From Thunnus maccoyii (lineage: Eukaryota; Chordata; Actinopteri; Scombriformes; Scombridae), in assembly GCF_910596095.1 (NCBI RefSeq), contig NC_056540.1, positions 15,023,501 through 15,087,500 on the forward strand: a stretch of DNA of 64,000 bases, given 5' to 3'. This document shows, in pieces, positions 1-14,043 of this stretch. Position 1 is the stretch's first letter; each line of letters opens with the position of its first letter. A program made the position numbers and the translations under genes. The notes beneath the pieces were generated by a model, which saw only the letters and a list, made by a program, of their open reading frames with translations, made no database searches and was not told the origin of the DNA.

Positions 1-1890
1 GGCGCGGCATTGAGCACATGAAAAGAGAAACAGAGGCATACATATGGATACACACATAATCACTTATACACACATACACACGGCTCGGTCTCAGAGCTCT
101 TTGGCAAAAAAAAAACCCTTCCATGCTGCTAATCCCAGGTCCAGATGTGCAATTCAGAGAGGGCCACTTGGGGATAAACCGAACAGAGGCTATGTGGTCA
201 TCATACACCATCCTGTCCCTCAAACACCTGCCAATCAATGTGCTGTGGGTTCAAGCGTTATTCCTGTTATGCCCTTCAGTAGGCCGTGTTATCCTGTGTT
301 AATCACACTGGAATGCCACATGATGCGTTCGCTAAGCTCTCAGTCTGTTATTTGAGCGAAGGGGATCATAGAAACATATCACTTCATTTTCTCTGGACAT
401 ATGGCAGGTGATTCATGCATATCCATAAGCTGCAAATTTCAGGTTTTGAAGATATTATTTTCTTTTGTTGTTTTATTGTCATTAATGTTGTGACAGGGTG
501 ACAGACTGAGACAATTCATACACTTCAAAAAGCAGATACACCTCTTTCACTTTGGTCACTGGCATGGCAATAAGTAAAATTATGTTTTGGGGCAAGCAGG
601 GAAACAATTACTAACTGTGGGGTTTTTTGTTTGTTTGAGAATGCTTAAACTTTTGTAAGCTTTTGTAAAACAGCAATATTTTACAAAACTTTGAGAATTT
701 GACATGATATGATGTTTTGGCCACCTAAACTGGAGGTTGAGGAGTAAGCCAGAAACCCCAGATAAATCTGACTGCACCCCGTCAGGACCAGAGGTACAGC
801 CATACTGACACTTATTTCCTCAATTTGAGACTCTGTATTTTAGGAGGCGTTATAAGGAGACTTGTGTGGTTCTGCTACTTGTTCTTATCCCACATTCTGT
901 CTGTTTTTTTGACCTTTCAACTGCTGCATTCTTTGTGCTTGAAAAAACATTCAAATGTCAAACTGTGCAGCTCATTCAGCAGATGTGTGCTTTAATGTTT
1001 CTGTTTTCTAGCATATTCAAGCAATTTCATATTCATTTTTAAACTTATACATTTAAATTTATAATTACAGTCTATGAGAGAATTTGATCCAATTCATTTG
1101 GAACCTTTGTCATTTTGAAACTCAACTGCTTGGACATCACTTAACCTACAGACCGCATTCAAAACATTCACAAAACTTTGTTTTTCAGAGTTATATTCTG
1201 TGTTGTGATACCTTTTGTACTTTTGGAGCAATTTAAGTCCAAAGTGAGGGCTTTTACAGCAGTTTTCTGAACTCACCAGTGTGTCATGTGACCAGAGTGG
1301 AGATTTTTTAGACCAGAAAAAATATTAAACACATCTCTGGCACACAATTTTAACTCCTCAAGCACATATCATACCTTAAAATGTTCCCACAAGCCTCCTC
1401 TCTCTCAAAATGCAAATATACTTTCCATAGGAGTTATAGTTTTTAAGATCTAAATCTTAATTGATAGAGAGAACGCTGTCACGCTCTCATTGACTGCAAT
1501 GCAATCTGCAGGCTCTCAGTCTCCTCAGTCTCCAATTTCACTTACAGATTCTTTCTTCCTTCAGACACTTTGTGCACACATTGCACTTCCTCACATCCAG
1601 CAAGTCCTGCTGCCACTAATAATGTGAAAATCTCTGAGCTAGAAGCAACAAAATGTGTGGTTAAGTCCTGGTAATGGTCAGCTGTCCCTATTAGATTGCA
1701 AGGTTCTGGGTTTGATACCTGCTCAGGGCAGCACTCCTCATAACTCTGCTCCAATAAACAAAGTTACTTAATGTGTTCATTATGTACCATCAACTCTGGT
1801 GACCTTTGATATGATAAGAATGTCAGAGCAGCAACCCTTATTTTTTATCCAGTTAAAATTTATGGAGATCTGCTCAAATATTAAAGCATG
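1..1890. other. intergenic, no gene seen
   Basis: I see only short chance reading frames here. None has splice support, codon bias or recognisable protein motifs. The stretch is AT-rich and looks like ordinary fish intergenic DNA. Confidence 0.5.
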
Positions 1891-1892
1891 TA

Positions 1893-2475
1893 TTCAATAG
1901 CGCCACCATGTGGTCGGTTAATAAGCATTTTATGTTTTGGCTAATAACTCATGAACCCTTAGGAGAAGAAGCGTTTTTGTGTCGTGGGTTCCTGGGGTGA
2001 AGCTGATTCAACTGACATAGGCCATTTACGCCCATTCACGTCTTAAAAAAATCCCTTCCTTTTCCTCATTTTTTGCCTCTATTGGCACATATTTCATCCA
2101 ATCATCACCTAATTTGGTACATGCTATATTTAGATGACCCCAAACAAAACTTATGAGTTTGTTTTTTGATATCGTTCACTGTTAATCTGTAATTGGTTAC
2201 CAAAATTTTGAGGGCATTGCCCTTATGCGCTTTACTGGGCGTAACTCTTCAATGTAGAATTAAATTGCAACCAACTTTGGGAGTGTTGTTACAGCCACTC
2301 TGCGCATGTCGTGTAATATTTGATACAATTCTATCCAGAGAGGGTGCTACAGTAACAATATAACATGATATTTATACAAGTTTGTTGTCTTTAATAAGAT
2401 GAGACTTTGTTCACAGCTTCTCAATGAGCATGTGCACGACATATTGAAGCATAGCACCAATAGCCCCACCCTGTG
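1893..2475. repeat. dispersed teleost repeat, class unknown
   Basis: The block opens with an 'agcgccaccatgtgg' motif near 1898 and closes with the related 'agccccaccctgtggcc' near 2461, in direct rather than inverted orientation. Internal phrases such as 'taactcatgaaccc' and 'cacctaatttggtacatg' match, from memory, a repeat very common in fish genomes. I cannot assign a transposon class. Boundaries are approximate. Confidence 0.45.
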
Positions 2476-3638
2476 GCCATTAATAAAACACCACCCTATA
2501 TCTTGAACGCACGATTCAATAACCACCAACAGAGGAAGGCAATTAATGATTTGGCGGTATCTTCAGATGTAAATCACCAACACTTCTTGCTGAGACTCTT
2601 TCAGATGCTAGGCTGGTTAGCAGCAGCTGCTGAAATCACACACATTTTAATATTGTATTTTTTTTTTTTTTTAATTGCAAGTTCAATCTACATTTTAAAT
2701 GGAAAAAAAACTGAGCCTCAAATCTTGCTCCACAGAATTTGGTCTTATATTTAAATGTTTTATGTTTTGTTTTAAATATTTTATTCATATTTTACTGTCT
2801 TTTATACTCTGGTGTTGTTCTTTTATCAGTTCTATATGTTATATGTTCTTGCGCTTCTTTTGTGTTTTGGTGTGCTGAAGACAATGTTCCACTCCGATGA
2901 GCAATAAAGTGGTATTCAATTCTATTGTAATTTCATCATTGCACTGGGGCTGCCAAGTAATTAAGAAATAACCCCCTTTGGTGATTATCCAATGATTACA
3001 CTGGGATTCATTCACAGGCTGTCCTTTTCACCAGTGTTTTGTCTTTCTGCTGTAATTGTGGTCTAAATTGCGGTGCCCCTCCAACCTCCATCATCCAACC
3101 TCCATCACTACCTGTGTCAACCCCCTATCTATGGCTCCACAGGAGGAATTCCTAATGCCGTTTTTTTAAAAAGTACTTCTATAATAAAGGGATCTAATTG
3201 ATAGCCTTGACATCAGAGTCTCTATTCCTTCACTTGTGTCTTTTCTGATTGAGGTACCATTGTATGCACACACATTCACAAACATCACAGAAAATGTAAG
3301 ATTTCAGTTTTACAAAATGTTTCACCTCTCACGGCGTTCAAGAAAGTAAAGATGGATTCACTCAGCAGCATCACTTTATTCTCAATTCACATTCAGTTTG
3401 GTATGTATACGACACTCACAGTACAATGAAACAGCGTCATCACGGGTGTCCTTCTGCTTACATGTGAATGTCTCAGTGTGCATGAGTTTGTGTGTGAACA
3501 GTTTGCTTCATCAAATCATAAATTACTTGCTTGCATGTGTTATAACATAGTTTAATATTATTCTCACATTTGTTTCCCTGTGTACATATGTAAATTTTTA
3601 TGTGTTTTTATGATGATCATGTAGCTTGATATCAATTT
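2476..3638. other. intergenic, possible plus-strand poly(A) site
   Basis: No coding exon could be supported. A plus-strand AATAAA at 2903-2908 follows a T-rich stretch and could be the 3' end of an unseen transcript or of an old retroelement. Nothing upstream of it reads as a gene. Confidence 0.3.
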
Positions 3639-3676
3639 TATTGTCCTATTGGTCCTTTTATTTATCACTTTATTTC
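3636..3676 (-). promoter_or_regulatory. poly(A) signals of the 60-aa candidate gene
   Basis: Read on the minus strand, this stretch holds three AATAAA hexamers around and just after the candidate stop codon at 3665-3667. This agrees with the end of a minus-strand transcript. Confidence 0.4.
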
Positions 3677-4249
3677 TTCGTTGGAGGGCGAGGTCGTGTC
3701 AGAGCCATCAAGACACTCCTGCAACACAGAGAGACATAAATTACAGCTCTTACTCAGCTTGGATTTATATATTCTTATGCTTTAATTATAATACAGTAAT
3801 ACTGATTACAGCACTACTTCAGAGGACATAGATACATTACAGCACCTCTTGTTTAAGAATACATCTGCTATATAGAAACTCCAAGAAAATGACACACACA
3901 CGTTCACAGCTCACCTTCACTCTGTCCAAATCTGGTCTGCCTGGGAGTGATTTTTGTGAGGAAAAGGCCTGTAAAGACATAGCAGCCCAATTATATTCCA
4001 TGAGAGAGAGAGAGGGTGAGGGATGAAACGCTAGGAGGTAGGAATGTCACACTCACCTTCTTTGTCTGTTGCATCTCCTCTGTGGATTTGGACCTGTTCT
4101 TCATCTGCTTCTGAGGAGAGGTGGTGGTGGGACACTAGAGAGAAACAGAGAAAGAAAAAAGAAGGGGAAGATTGTATTAGATAAGGCCAGAATGACTCAA
4201 ATATTTTGTTTATCAGGCTTTTACACACCTCATTCGTCTTCTGCTCCAT
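3665..4249 (-). CDS. candidate 60-aa protein, four exons, function unknown
   Basis: Four minus-strand exons join in phase 0: 4249-4229, 4110-4057, 3968-3915 and 3718-3665 (21+54+54+54 bp, stop included). Every junction is AG/GT; donors are gtgtgt, gtgagt and gtgagc, and acceptors are ctcag, tacag and tgcag. The ATG has an in-frame TGA two codons upstream, which fixes the start. The product is 60 residues, hydrophilic, rich in Lys, Glu, Gln and Ser, with no signal peptide, membrane segment or motif I recognise; it starts MEQKTNE and ends SPSNEEIK. Minus-strand AATAAA motifs overlap and follow the stop codon, consistent with a real 3' end. The three equal 54-bp exons are unusual. It may be a genuine small gene, the 3' end of a longer gene, or a spliced noncoding RNA. 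Confidence 0.4.
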
Positions 4250-7200
4250 GGCTCACTTGAGTTGACTCACTTGATTTTTTTTTTTCTCAAGAGAAATTCA
4301 GTGCTGATGGAGGTTCAGGATGGATGAAGTCCTTTGGGAAACTCTGGTGGTTTAACTAAAAAGACAAGAGAGAAAAAGAAGAAACATCACAACTACATGT
4401 ATGGAGCAATAATGGTTGAATACAGTACTTTTGACTACTTAACTTTGTCAAAGAGGAAATACTGACATAACACAGACCAGTTTCATTTGTATTTCTTGCT
4501 ACTCTGGGATGCCTGATGAAAACCAGCCAATGAGAGCTCACCGGCACACTGACAAAGCTGCAGTTATGGCATCTTTTCACTAGATGGCAGCTCAGACTTA
4601 GGGACCCAATGTTGTTACCACTTCCTTGATCTGAGTGCTCTGCTGGGTGGGTGATTTTCCTCAGGCAATATTCCCTTAGGTTTCACTCTAATTGTCACAC
4701 TGAGATGTACATGATGCTCCCATGATTGCCTCTCATTTTGATTTGTGAAACCAGAGAGCAGGGCTTGTTTGTTTGTTGTTCTTGTTTTCATCCTACTGGC
4801 AGAGATGATCACAGACACAGACACTGCTATAAAAATGGCTTTGCTTGAGGATGATGTTTCCTTTCCTGTGTGCTTCAAAAACTATCATGAGAAATATCCA
4901 ATTTGTGTAGCTGAATGTTCTAAAGTAAAGGCCTGTGCGAGTCCTAATAGGAGGGATGCTCCACAGTCTGCCAGCCATCAAAGTCCCCCTTCACTCATAA
5001 ATGTGTTTTTCTTCTTGTTGCTTCACTTGAATGTTTGAGCTTCACTGTGCAGAATGATGTATGAGCAGAGTTTGATACTAGACGGATGTTTTCACAGTCA
5101 CCTGCTGAAGGGGGAAAGTTTCTCTGTGCTCACCTTAAATCTGAGTTTAAGGTGTGTATCTATGAGCATGATTACGTGACATCACAACTAGTTTGGAGCC
5201 AATCATTGTCCAATATGCAACTTACACAAGTGTGATGTGGAAACTTGAAGCCCCCAGTGCACATACACCGAGAATAGTAGGAGACATCTTGAAAATGATT
5301 TGCACATTCATTGATTCTGGATCTCTCAATGAGGGAAAAGGAGTAGACGTAATTTCTCACAAGGTAATTGAATCTATTTGTAGGAAAAAAACATATCAGA
5401 CACACATTATTCAAAGCAGAATATTTTTTATATGTTGTAAAACATCTTTGGAGGTGTTCTTTAAGTTTAAGACTCATCAGAAAAGGATTGAATTTCTAGA
5501 CTTTAACATCTTTTGGAAACTCAAAAAAAAGACACACTTGGAGGCATGCAGGACAAAAACTGGTTCCTGCAGAACTGAAAGGCTACAATAAAAACCAACC
5601 AGCAGTCACAGCCAAATCCACAGCTGGTATCAGGAGCCCTGGTGGACAGGGACAAAACACCTCTGGGTCTGGGTCAATTTGCAGGAGACTGCTTTTTATA
5701 CTTCAATGATCTCAGCGCAGGCTGTCGATGTCTGCTTCTGTCTGACATCTGACCAGATAGATTAGATCAAAACACTTCACAGTGTGTGGGAGGTTTACAG
5801 GTTTCCTGTTCTGAAAAGCCTTTAAATGAGAGACACACAGAGATGAGACTCTGATGACAAGGTAGACCACATTATTGAACCGCATGATGACAAGATGTAA
5901 TTCAATAATGTTGCTCATCATAAAGCAAGTAATATGTGTTAAGTATTCTAAGCAAAAAATATTGAGCTGCAGGGTACATTCTTGACTTCTTGGAAACAGT
6001 TGTTGTAATAATAATGATAGTAATTCACAACTATGGATCCAGTTATGTGGCATTTCTTTTGCCAAATCCCATGGTCTTCTCCAGTGGAAATTTGTGAGTG
6101 AGCCACTCAATCTGCTGAGGAATCCTAATAATGAGTAAAACCAATAGTAATACCAGTACTTATGTACTTATGCATAATCAAATATAGTTATAGGTCAGAT
6201 AGGTCAAATATCAAACACAGTAATACTTTTTGTCAAAAAATTCATCAAACAGGATTTACTTGCTTGGTATTTCTCTCATCTCATGGCCTTCCTCAGTGGA
6301 GAGGCATAACTCCATCTGCTGAGAAAGGCCACAAGATGTAGCTAAAAGCTCTGGGCATCATCAAGTAAGTGGAACTTTTGTTGAGAATTTTTTAACAAAA
6401 AAAGCTTTATTTGATTTTGTCACCTCATAATTCCTGAGACTTGTAAAAAAAAAATATGAGTATTGCTTTTGGCAATAATTATGATTGTGTATTTTTTAGT
6501 ATTACACCTATTGTGATATGGCAAAGTGACATGAAAGCAAGTTAAAGCAAATCAACAGTGAGTTTGGGAATTTCTTCACACTTTATCATTGATGATGAAA
6601 TTATTTCCTCATAGAGTAATGTTGACAAGTTCCCTTGAGGTCTGGCCTGGCAAGACAAGAATGTACACACAGAGCCAAGATAAGATAAAATGTAAAAAGT
6701 CACTTGCTGATCTGACTGAATTGACAGTGTCAATCACGCTGATCTTCGTTCAGCCTGCTGCACCACAGGAAGCATTCAGCCCAGGGCTCATAAAGAATGA
6801 ATGGGGACCGATCGACATGAGCTCACTCACCCACTGTGACGACTGACATCAGCAGTCATGGCAGTGCTACATTTTGGTGCTGCGGAGAACTCCACAGGAA
6901 AGTCCCAGTTGGACTGGAAGATATGTGATATTCAAAAAGGCCAACCTGCAAGCCAGGATTCGCTAACACGACTGAATGATCTGTACCGGGGGAACGACCT
7001 AGTGGAGTTCATCCCAGCTTCTTTCATACATACGGCCTATTATGCACATACATGTTGGTTCAGTTGGCACACCCAGGGGTATACAAGACTGTTGTGCTCT
7101 ATGCACTTACTCTAAAATGTGCGTTATAGCCCTTTGAGGGACTGAGGAGGATAATTTCGGCATGGCAGGCATTCAGTGAGTCCTGAGTGCTCTCTCTGAC

Positions 7201-8465
7201 CAGCTCACTGAGGGAAATGACCCAAATGAGAATGATTTGCCTATTTGCTCTCACCCTGTCTCACCCCCTGCTTTCCTCTGTCACTGTCTGTCCATCTTTG
7301 GGTAGATGAGGAATCCCTCCATTGTTGGTGAGGCAAAGGGATGGAAGATTGCATAGGCTACACTGAGGTGGGTGGAAGTACATGTCCTTTGTAGCCGAGT
7401 CAAAAAAGCCTAGTGGTTTTCAGAAACACTTCTCAATCGATTAATCCACATGAGCAAACCAAAAGGCAGCCAAGGTGACACATCCAAAAACCACTACGCC
7501 TTTTGTGGTATGCATACAAAAACGTGTACACGCACAAATGCACAAAATGCTCATACATTATTACGTGGACATGGGCACACCACACAAAAGCAACGCAGAG
7601 ACCTTCCCTTTAAAAGCTACTCAAACTCTTTCTGCAAGGATGGGCAAATAGAATATTTTGCCTTGCAGTCTTTACAACCCTTTCCTCCTCCCATCATCAC
7701 TTTGACTGAAACACAGCTGGAGGAGAAGGAAGATAAATCTTAGGTAGAAAAGTTTAATAAAAGAGTACTTACCTTTCCAATCCACAATGAAATGCTGATG
7801 TGAACATCTGCATTACATTAGAAGCAAATCTGTTCTGCAGATTTGAATTCATGACACTGGCAGAAACCAAGATTGGCCCAGCTCAAATCTTTGAGTGTTG
7901 GGTCAACACTAATTAACTCCCCATCTGAGAAGTGGAACATGACATGAACTTCTTGAGCTCATTTTCTGTGTGTATGAAAGAGTTTCACCATAACAGAAAA
8001 AAGAACCGAACAGTCAAGTTGCATCTACATCATCACTCCCAGCTGTCTTCTTATATTTCACCACAGACAGGTCTGTCCATCTGCCAAATGACTACCTGCT
8101 ACTGACACAGTCACTTCTGATTGTGTCTCTAACTGGTAGTCATTAATGTGCAACTAATCATAATCATCCAGTCCAGGAGATGAAATTGAAGCCCTGGTCT
8201 GACGTTGCTGCCTTGCTTCATCTGTGCTGCTGAATATGCTAATCATAGCAGCTCATATGCTTAAGATATGTATAATTATATGGACCGTTATATTGACCAT
8301 AGCATGCGCACACATGCACATAGAGGTGGTGAGATCACAAAGGTGAGCATGAGGGCAGAAGATGCACCAGCAATCTGGGAAAGAGAACATGAAGACGGCT
8401 CACAGTGGCAAGGACATCATGTCCTGTAATTGATGGTGATGGGCAGTCTGTTCTGCCACGCTCAG
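4250..8465. other. intergenic, no gene seen
   Basis: No supportable exon was found on either strand. The longest open frames are about 85-132 codons, have no conserved motifs and are not linked by consistent splice sites. An open stretch at 4745-5038 starts hydrophobic but has only a GTG start and was rejected. Confidence 0.4.
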
Positions 8466-8469
8466 GTGT

Positions 8470-8512
<43 letters not shown>
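8470..8512. repeat. (CA)n microsatellite
   Basis: About 21 uninterrupted CA dinucleotides. Confidence 0.95.
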
Positions 8513-10140
8513 CCCAACTCTCCCCAGTTGGATGAATGTAGTCAGTAGTCGACTGACACAGCTCCCCCCATCCTAAATCCACAGCTCGACCATGTGTATC
8601 TCACCTGATAACTGATTCAGTGGTGATGGATCCACTATCGTTTTCATTTTTACTAAATTAAGCACAGACTCCATCCCTCACCAGCAGAGCAGAATCTTTC
8701 AGTGCACATTAACGTGCATGCATTGATCTAATAAATGGGTTTTGTTTTACACCACTTATGCATTCCTCTCTCAAAGGCACAGTAAGTACCATTCAAAGCA
8801 TCAGCAGAGGATTGAGTACAGAAAATAAACACTCCCAGATATTGAAAACAGGTTTGTTATCCATCTCAGCACAAAATTAAACTAAAAACAAACAAAAAGC
8901 AGTAAATATGTGCTTTTCACTAACAAAACAGAGAGAGGAGAAAGCACCGGCACTCCATCTGACTATTAAAAATGTGAGATTTTCACAGTATGAGACATTT
9001 AATCAAGGACAGGAAAGCACTAAGTGACAGACAGGAGGAGAGAATGAATGATGGGGATGAGAGACAGAAAGAGCAGTCAGACGCATCTACAGACTGAACA
9101 AGTGCGGCGATCACCTCCAAAAAAAATTAGATAAGAAAGAAATGCCTGGGAGAAATTCAGACACTCACCTCCTTTTCTCCCTCTTCCTTCTCTTTTCTTC
9201 TCTCAGTACAGACGTGCAGTGGAGTAGATGGCACTCCTCATCTCACTGCTGCTATGGTGTCTGTGAGAGCACACCCCTCTCTGCCCGTTCATAGCTCCGC
9301 CGACGCACCACTCATGCATGGATGGACACACACACACACACACACATATATATAGGCCTACGTATATAACACCAGGTGTACCAATCGTAATTCTGTATGC
9401 TATTGTCACCAGCTTGGGATGTGACAAACAGGTATCACATACTGTTTACTTATACAGCTCTGTTCATTGTCACAGGCTAATTAAACACACCGTAGGGACA
9501 ATTACATCTACAGGGTAATGTTACAGGCAAAGTGGAGGAATGAGATGCTTCCCAAAACCTCATAGTGTCGTAGTCTGAAATATGCATGCTGCTGACATCA
9601 CCCATGTGGATGAATCCATCTATGACTCATCTAAATTGTTTTGTAACCCATACAATAGCCAAATACACCCAATAATCGTCCTCCGAGGAGCCTCAACTGG
9701 AACGCACCTTCTAGCAACAAGTCCGTAGACAGATGAAGCAAGTCATTGGCTACAAACCCACGATGAGGAGCCAATCAGGGCACCTCCATGATCCCCCGTC
9801 ACAGCGCAAACATGACATCATTGCATGACGGCGTTTTTAGAGGGAGTTTTCTCTACCAGGCTACGCCAAACACACAGGATAATGTAATCAAAAGCTAGAT
9901 ACAATTGACACACAAACAGATACAGAACAGACTTGTTTTACACTGCATGAGTCATACAGCTATTCCACTGGGGCAGCAGGGGTCTGGCTGCACTGCATTT
10001 AAAACCAAATCACGTAGCATTTGTCAAGCTTGAACCTGACCTCAGTGATTCATCCAAAAGAAAATCCTCACTGGTGGCTAAAAGATGAAATCTCGAGTCT
10101 TTTCCCGATAACAAATACAGACAGAAAGGATCATATTTCA
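8513..10140. other. intergenic, no gene seen
   Basis: A short (AC)n run with an AT tail lies near 9328-9356. No exon, RNA gene or clear promoter could be supported. Confidence 0.4.
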
Positions 10141-10151
10141 CTATTAAACAC

Positions 10152-10157
10152 TTTAAT
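10152..10157 (-). promoter_or_regulatory. possible rgs14 poly(A) signal (ATTAAA)
   Basis: This is the variant hexamer ATTAAA on the minus strand, about 830 bp past the rgs14 stop. I saw no canonical AATAAA between here and the stop, so the 3'UTR may run this far. Confidence 0.3.
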
Positions 10158-10988
10158 TCTTTTTGATACACCCTGTTAGATATTTTTGAGTATCACAACT
10201 GATTTACTCCCTGTAATATCACATTACTAATTAATGATCAGGACCCTGAGATGTATGAGGTGACAGGAAAACAGGACTTGACCAGGGTTTTTCAAAGTGC
10301 CATCACAACAAACTAAATGCATTTTTAAAGTACCACAAACACACGTTTGAAAATCACAAGCAAGCAAACAAAATGAAAAATGGTCATTTAAAATATTAAA
10401 ACTTATCTTTGTAAAATATTCAATAATCTTAACTGAAATGAAAAAAAAAAAAACAAAACTGGACGAAATTTAACAACACACTTCAAATCCCCTTCTGGAC
10501 AGCCCTGTGCAGAACCATGTTCTAGCTTAGAGTGCAAAGAAAAGCATGACGGCAATGTGAGATTGTGAAAAGTAGAAGCAATGTGAACTGCAAACTGTAC
10601 AGCATTTAAACATCAGGGAAAACTAAAGCAAACACACTGGTTTTTCTGGCTTAACCGCTGAGCTAAAAATTATTTTTAAACATTTTTGGATACATTAAAC
10701 AATTCATAGCAAACATTTTACCCCATATGGATGTTTAGTGTTTTAAAATGACACTATAAATGCTTGCCATGATCTCTCTTCTTTACATTTTGCCTCAAGA
10801 GGTCAATTTCTAGTGGCAAAGATGGGAGCATACTGCTGATTCGGAGCTTATTTGTAAACAATTATAAAAAGTGCTTTTTTTTCACTAAAAATTAGTTTCT
10901 GTCCTTTGACATGATTGGCAACCCGTTGTTGCAAGATTGTAGTTTCTGTTCATGTCTTTGTCCATCCCATACACAATGAAAAAGTCTC

Positions 10989-13900
10989 TCAGAGTGTCGT
11001 TTCCCTCAAGTCTTTGGGTTGAGCTCCAGCTGAACTAGAAGTTGATGACGTCTTGTCTTCTGATTTCTCTTTGGAGTCTTCAGTGGAGGGTTTGGTTGTA
11101 CTGGACCTGTCTGGCTGTGCTTCTTGTCCCTGGTCTGGGGGCAGCTGCAGGAATTGAGGAATCTCCAGCTGTTCTTTGGTTAGAAGACCTCGCTGGTCAT
11201 CGACCCTGCTGCACTGAGCCCTCGACAGCATGTCCAGTAACCCTGACGCAGACAAAATATCATGCTTAGTCTGGCATTCATTCAAATAAACAGATTACCT
11301 TGTCCTATTCTTTAATCTACCTTAAAGTATTTCCTATGAGAAGACAGACGGCCATTAAAAGTACACATTAATGTGATGAAGTTGTCCCCGTGCTTTTACT
11401 TACCCATGACTCGAAATCAGGTTTAATCCAAGTTATAGTTAAAGCTAACATACACCAGCGTTACACTAGGGTTGAGCAATATAGATGGATATTATAATTT
11501 GGTATATTTGGATATAAAATTATATACTTACACTCACTGAGCATTTTATTATGAATACCTGTGCAATCTAATGCAATCCAATAAAACAGCTCTGCCATAA
11601 AATCTACTTTTAAAGCTTATATATTTTCAGTTTTTGTTGACATTGTCAGAAAACTGATAATTCTACTCTATGTTTATTATGCAGGTCATAGTGGGTGGTG
11701 GTGGTGTACTGGAGTGCATTATATTGAAAAGTGTTTCTAATATTTTGTCCACCCCATTAACATACATGAGGGGATTGGATTGCATTAGATTGCACAGGTG
11801 TTCCTAATAAAGTGCTCACTGAGTGTACATCCTCACTGTATAGATAAAATCAAGGTTTTTCACCAAATTGATGAAAAACAAAATCCTTTATCTTAGAGTC
11901 TATATTGCCAAACCCTCCTAGATACTGCTGAGGTGTCCTACCATCTAGGTCGCGGTTCTTACTGGGCTTGGGCTGATGCTTGGCTCTGTCCATCTGCGGC
12001 GACGATCGGGCCTCCAGACCAGTTGCACTCATTGCTCCTGCCTGGAACCAAGATGGATGATAAACATGAATTCCAGCTCATCAGTATACCAAAGACTGTT
12101 TGACAGGTTAGAAATTCCAGTCACAGTGTAGGATACAAATTCTACAAATCACAAGGATTCAATTTTTCATTTGGCAGAGAAACGTTAATGTTTATTAACA
12201 AGAATTTTGACTGTATCCAGAAGCCTTGGTCTTCAAATGATAACCTTGATTATATTATTTATTGTCTAAATAAGAATATAATCAAGGTTATCATTCTTAT
12301 TTTAACATTCGTTGGTTGAGAAATCCCTTTAGTCAAAACTGCTCTTTAAATGTTATTTATTATTCCCAATATGTCAGCCATCATTTAATGAAACACAAGG
12401 GGAGGAAAATGCATGTACTGTAGGGTTTTTTCTCAATATCATACAACTACAATCCAGTTTCCTGTTTGGCAATCTATGAGTGTTGCCTCACCTGTGCGGC
12501 TGCAGCATTACCACTGGCTCTGGAAGTGTTGCTTTGGTCTCTTCCTGCTGAAACCACACAAAGACACAATTCTGTTTCTACTATGGGGAAACAAAAATCC
12601 ACTCCCAGTAGAAGAGTAGTCAGATGATGCTACAAAACTTAACTTCCCTATTGTGTAAAAACACTGACAACAGCCAGATAAAATATTCTTGACAACAATT
12701 AAACTGGTCCTCTTGGGACATAGCCACTCTAAATCGAATCTACTCCTCTCTTGGTGACTGCAGCGAGTAGAACTGAGGCGGGGAGCACTGATCCAAAGTG
12801 AAGTCGGTCCTGTTCTCTCAGCAGTTGGGAAACGAGGTGAGTGAACTCAAAGTGACATAGCACTCAACAAACCAAATGGACTCCGACATCGAAGCCCCAC
12901 AGAAAAGATGAAGAGTGAGAGAGACACACGCACAAAGAAATCAGAGTAGGGGAAAGAGGAATAAGAAGACAGTGACACAGAAAAACCAGGGCAGTAAAGT
13001 GGACATTGAAAGACTTTTTCTTCCCTGCCAGCCAAGAGCAGAAACACTTTGTAGGACCCATTGAAGAAACTATTAAAAGGAATAAGAAGGCACAGCCAGG
13101 GTTCAGGCAGCATTTACAAGAGAATACACAAAGCATAATCGATGTATCGACCACATCATGGACAACTAACATAATGGAGGGATAGTATGTGCCTTTATCT
13201 GATTTGTGCTTTTGGGGAAGTAGTGTAGTTGTGTAACTGATGTAAACACAATAAACTCCCCCCACATTAGAGTTTTTAGAACATTTTAAAAAGGTCAAGT
13301 GTATTAACCTTTGGTTGTGTCAAGCCGTAACTTCTTATTGACCAGTCTGAACACAGTGTCGTTCATGTTCACGGACTCGTCGCTTCCGACCTAAAACGAC
13401 AGAGTTGAAAAAATAATGCAACAAATATCAACACAGAGCATAACACAGAGAAAACCCACATTAATGCATTAGCAAGTCAGTGTGATCACATTACTTATTC
13501 CGTTGACAAAATAGTGATACACATTCAATTTTCAGTAGTCACAGATTTGATATAAATATTAAAATTCATACTGACGCGTCAACTGTTGCCTAGCAACAGC
13601 TGCTAGCAAGAGACACGAGTGCTTGCAGGGCAGATGTACAGAATTTTGAAAACGTAGAGAGGGCTGCTGGTTTGAAAAGTGGCAATAAAGTTGTGTATGT
13701 GAATTTTATTACCTGAAATTTGAGAATATTAGAGATTGAGATGAGTTGAGATGGTGTTAGGTATGTCCAGATCAGAAACACCTCTCAACTACATCATCTT
13801 AGTATCATTTTGTATCCATCCATGATTTTACAGTTTGATAAAAAATTACAGATTTCGGAAATTAACACACACATGTAATTACAAGTATAAACACACTAAA

Positions 13901-14006
13901 AGACTACTGAGGAAAGTAATCCCTTTAAAATGGGGATAAAGTGATTATTAATTGACAACTTATCAGCCCAATTTCTTCAACACTGGCTACATATTAGAGT
14001 CTTTCA

Positions 14007-14043
<37 letters not shown>

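Noticed and set aside
4745-5038. 97-codon frame with a hydrophobic start resembling a signal peptide
   Set aside because: It begins at GTG, has no ATG in a good position, no conserved motif and no splice or poly(A) support.
6858-7115. 85-codon plus-strand frame with somewhat higher GC
   Set aside because: No recognisable protein, no linked exons and no poly(A) signal. Chance frame or old pseudogene.
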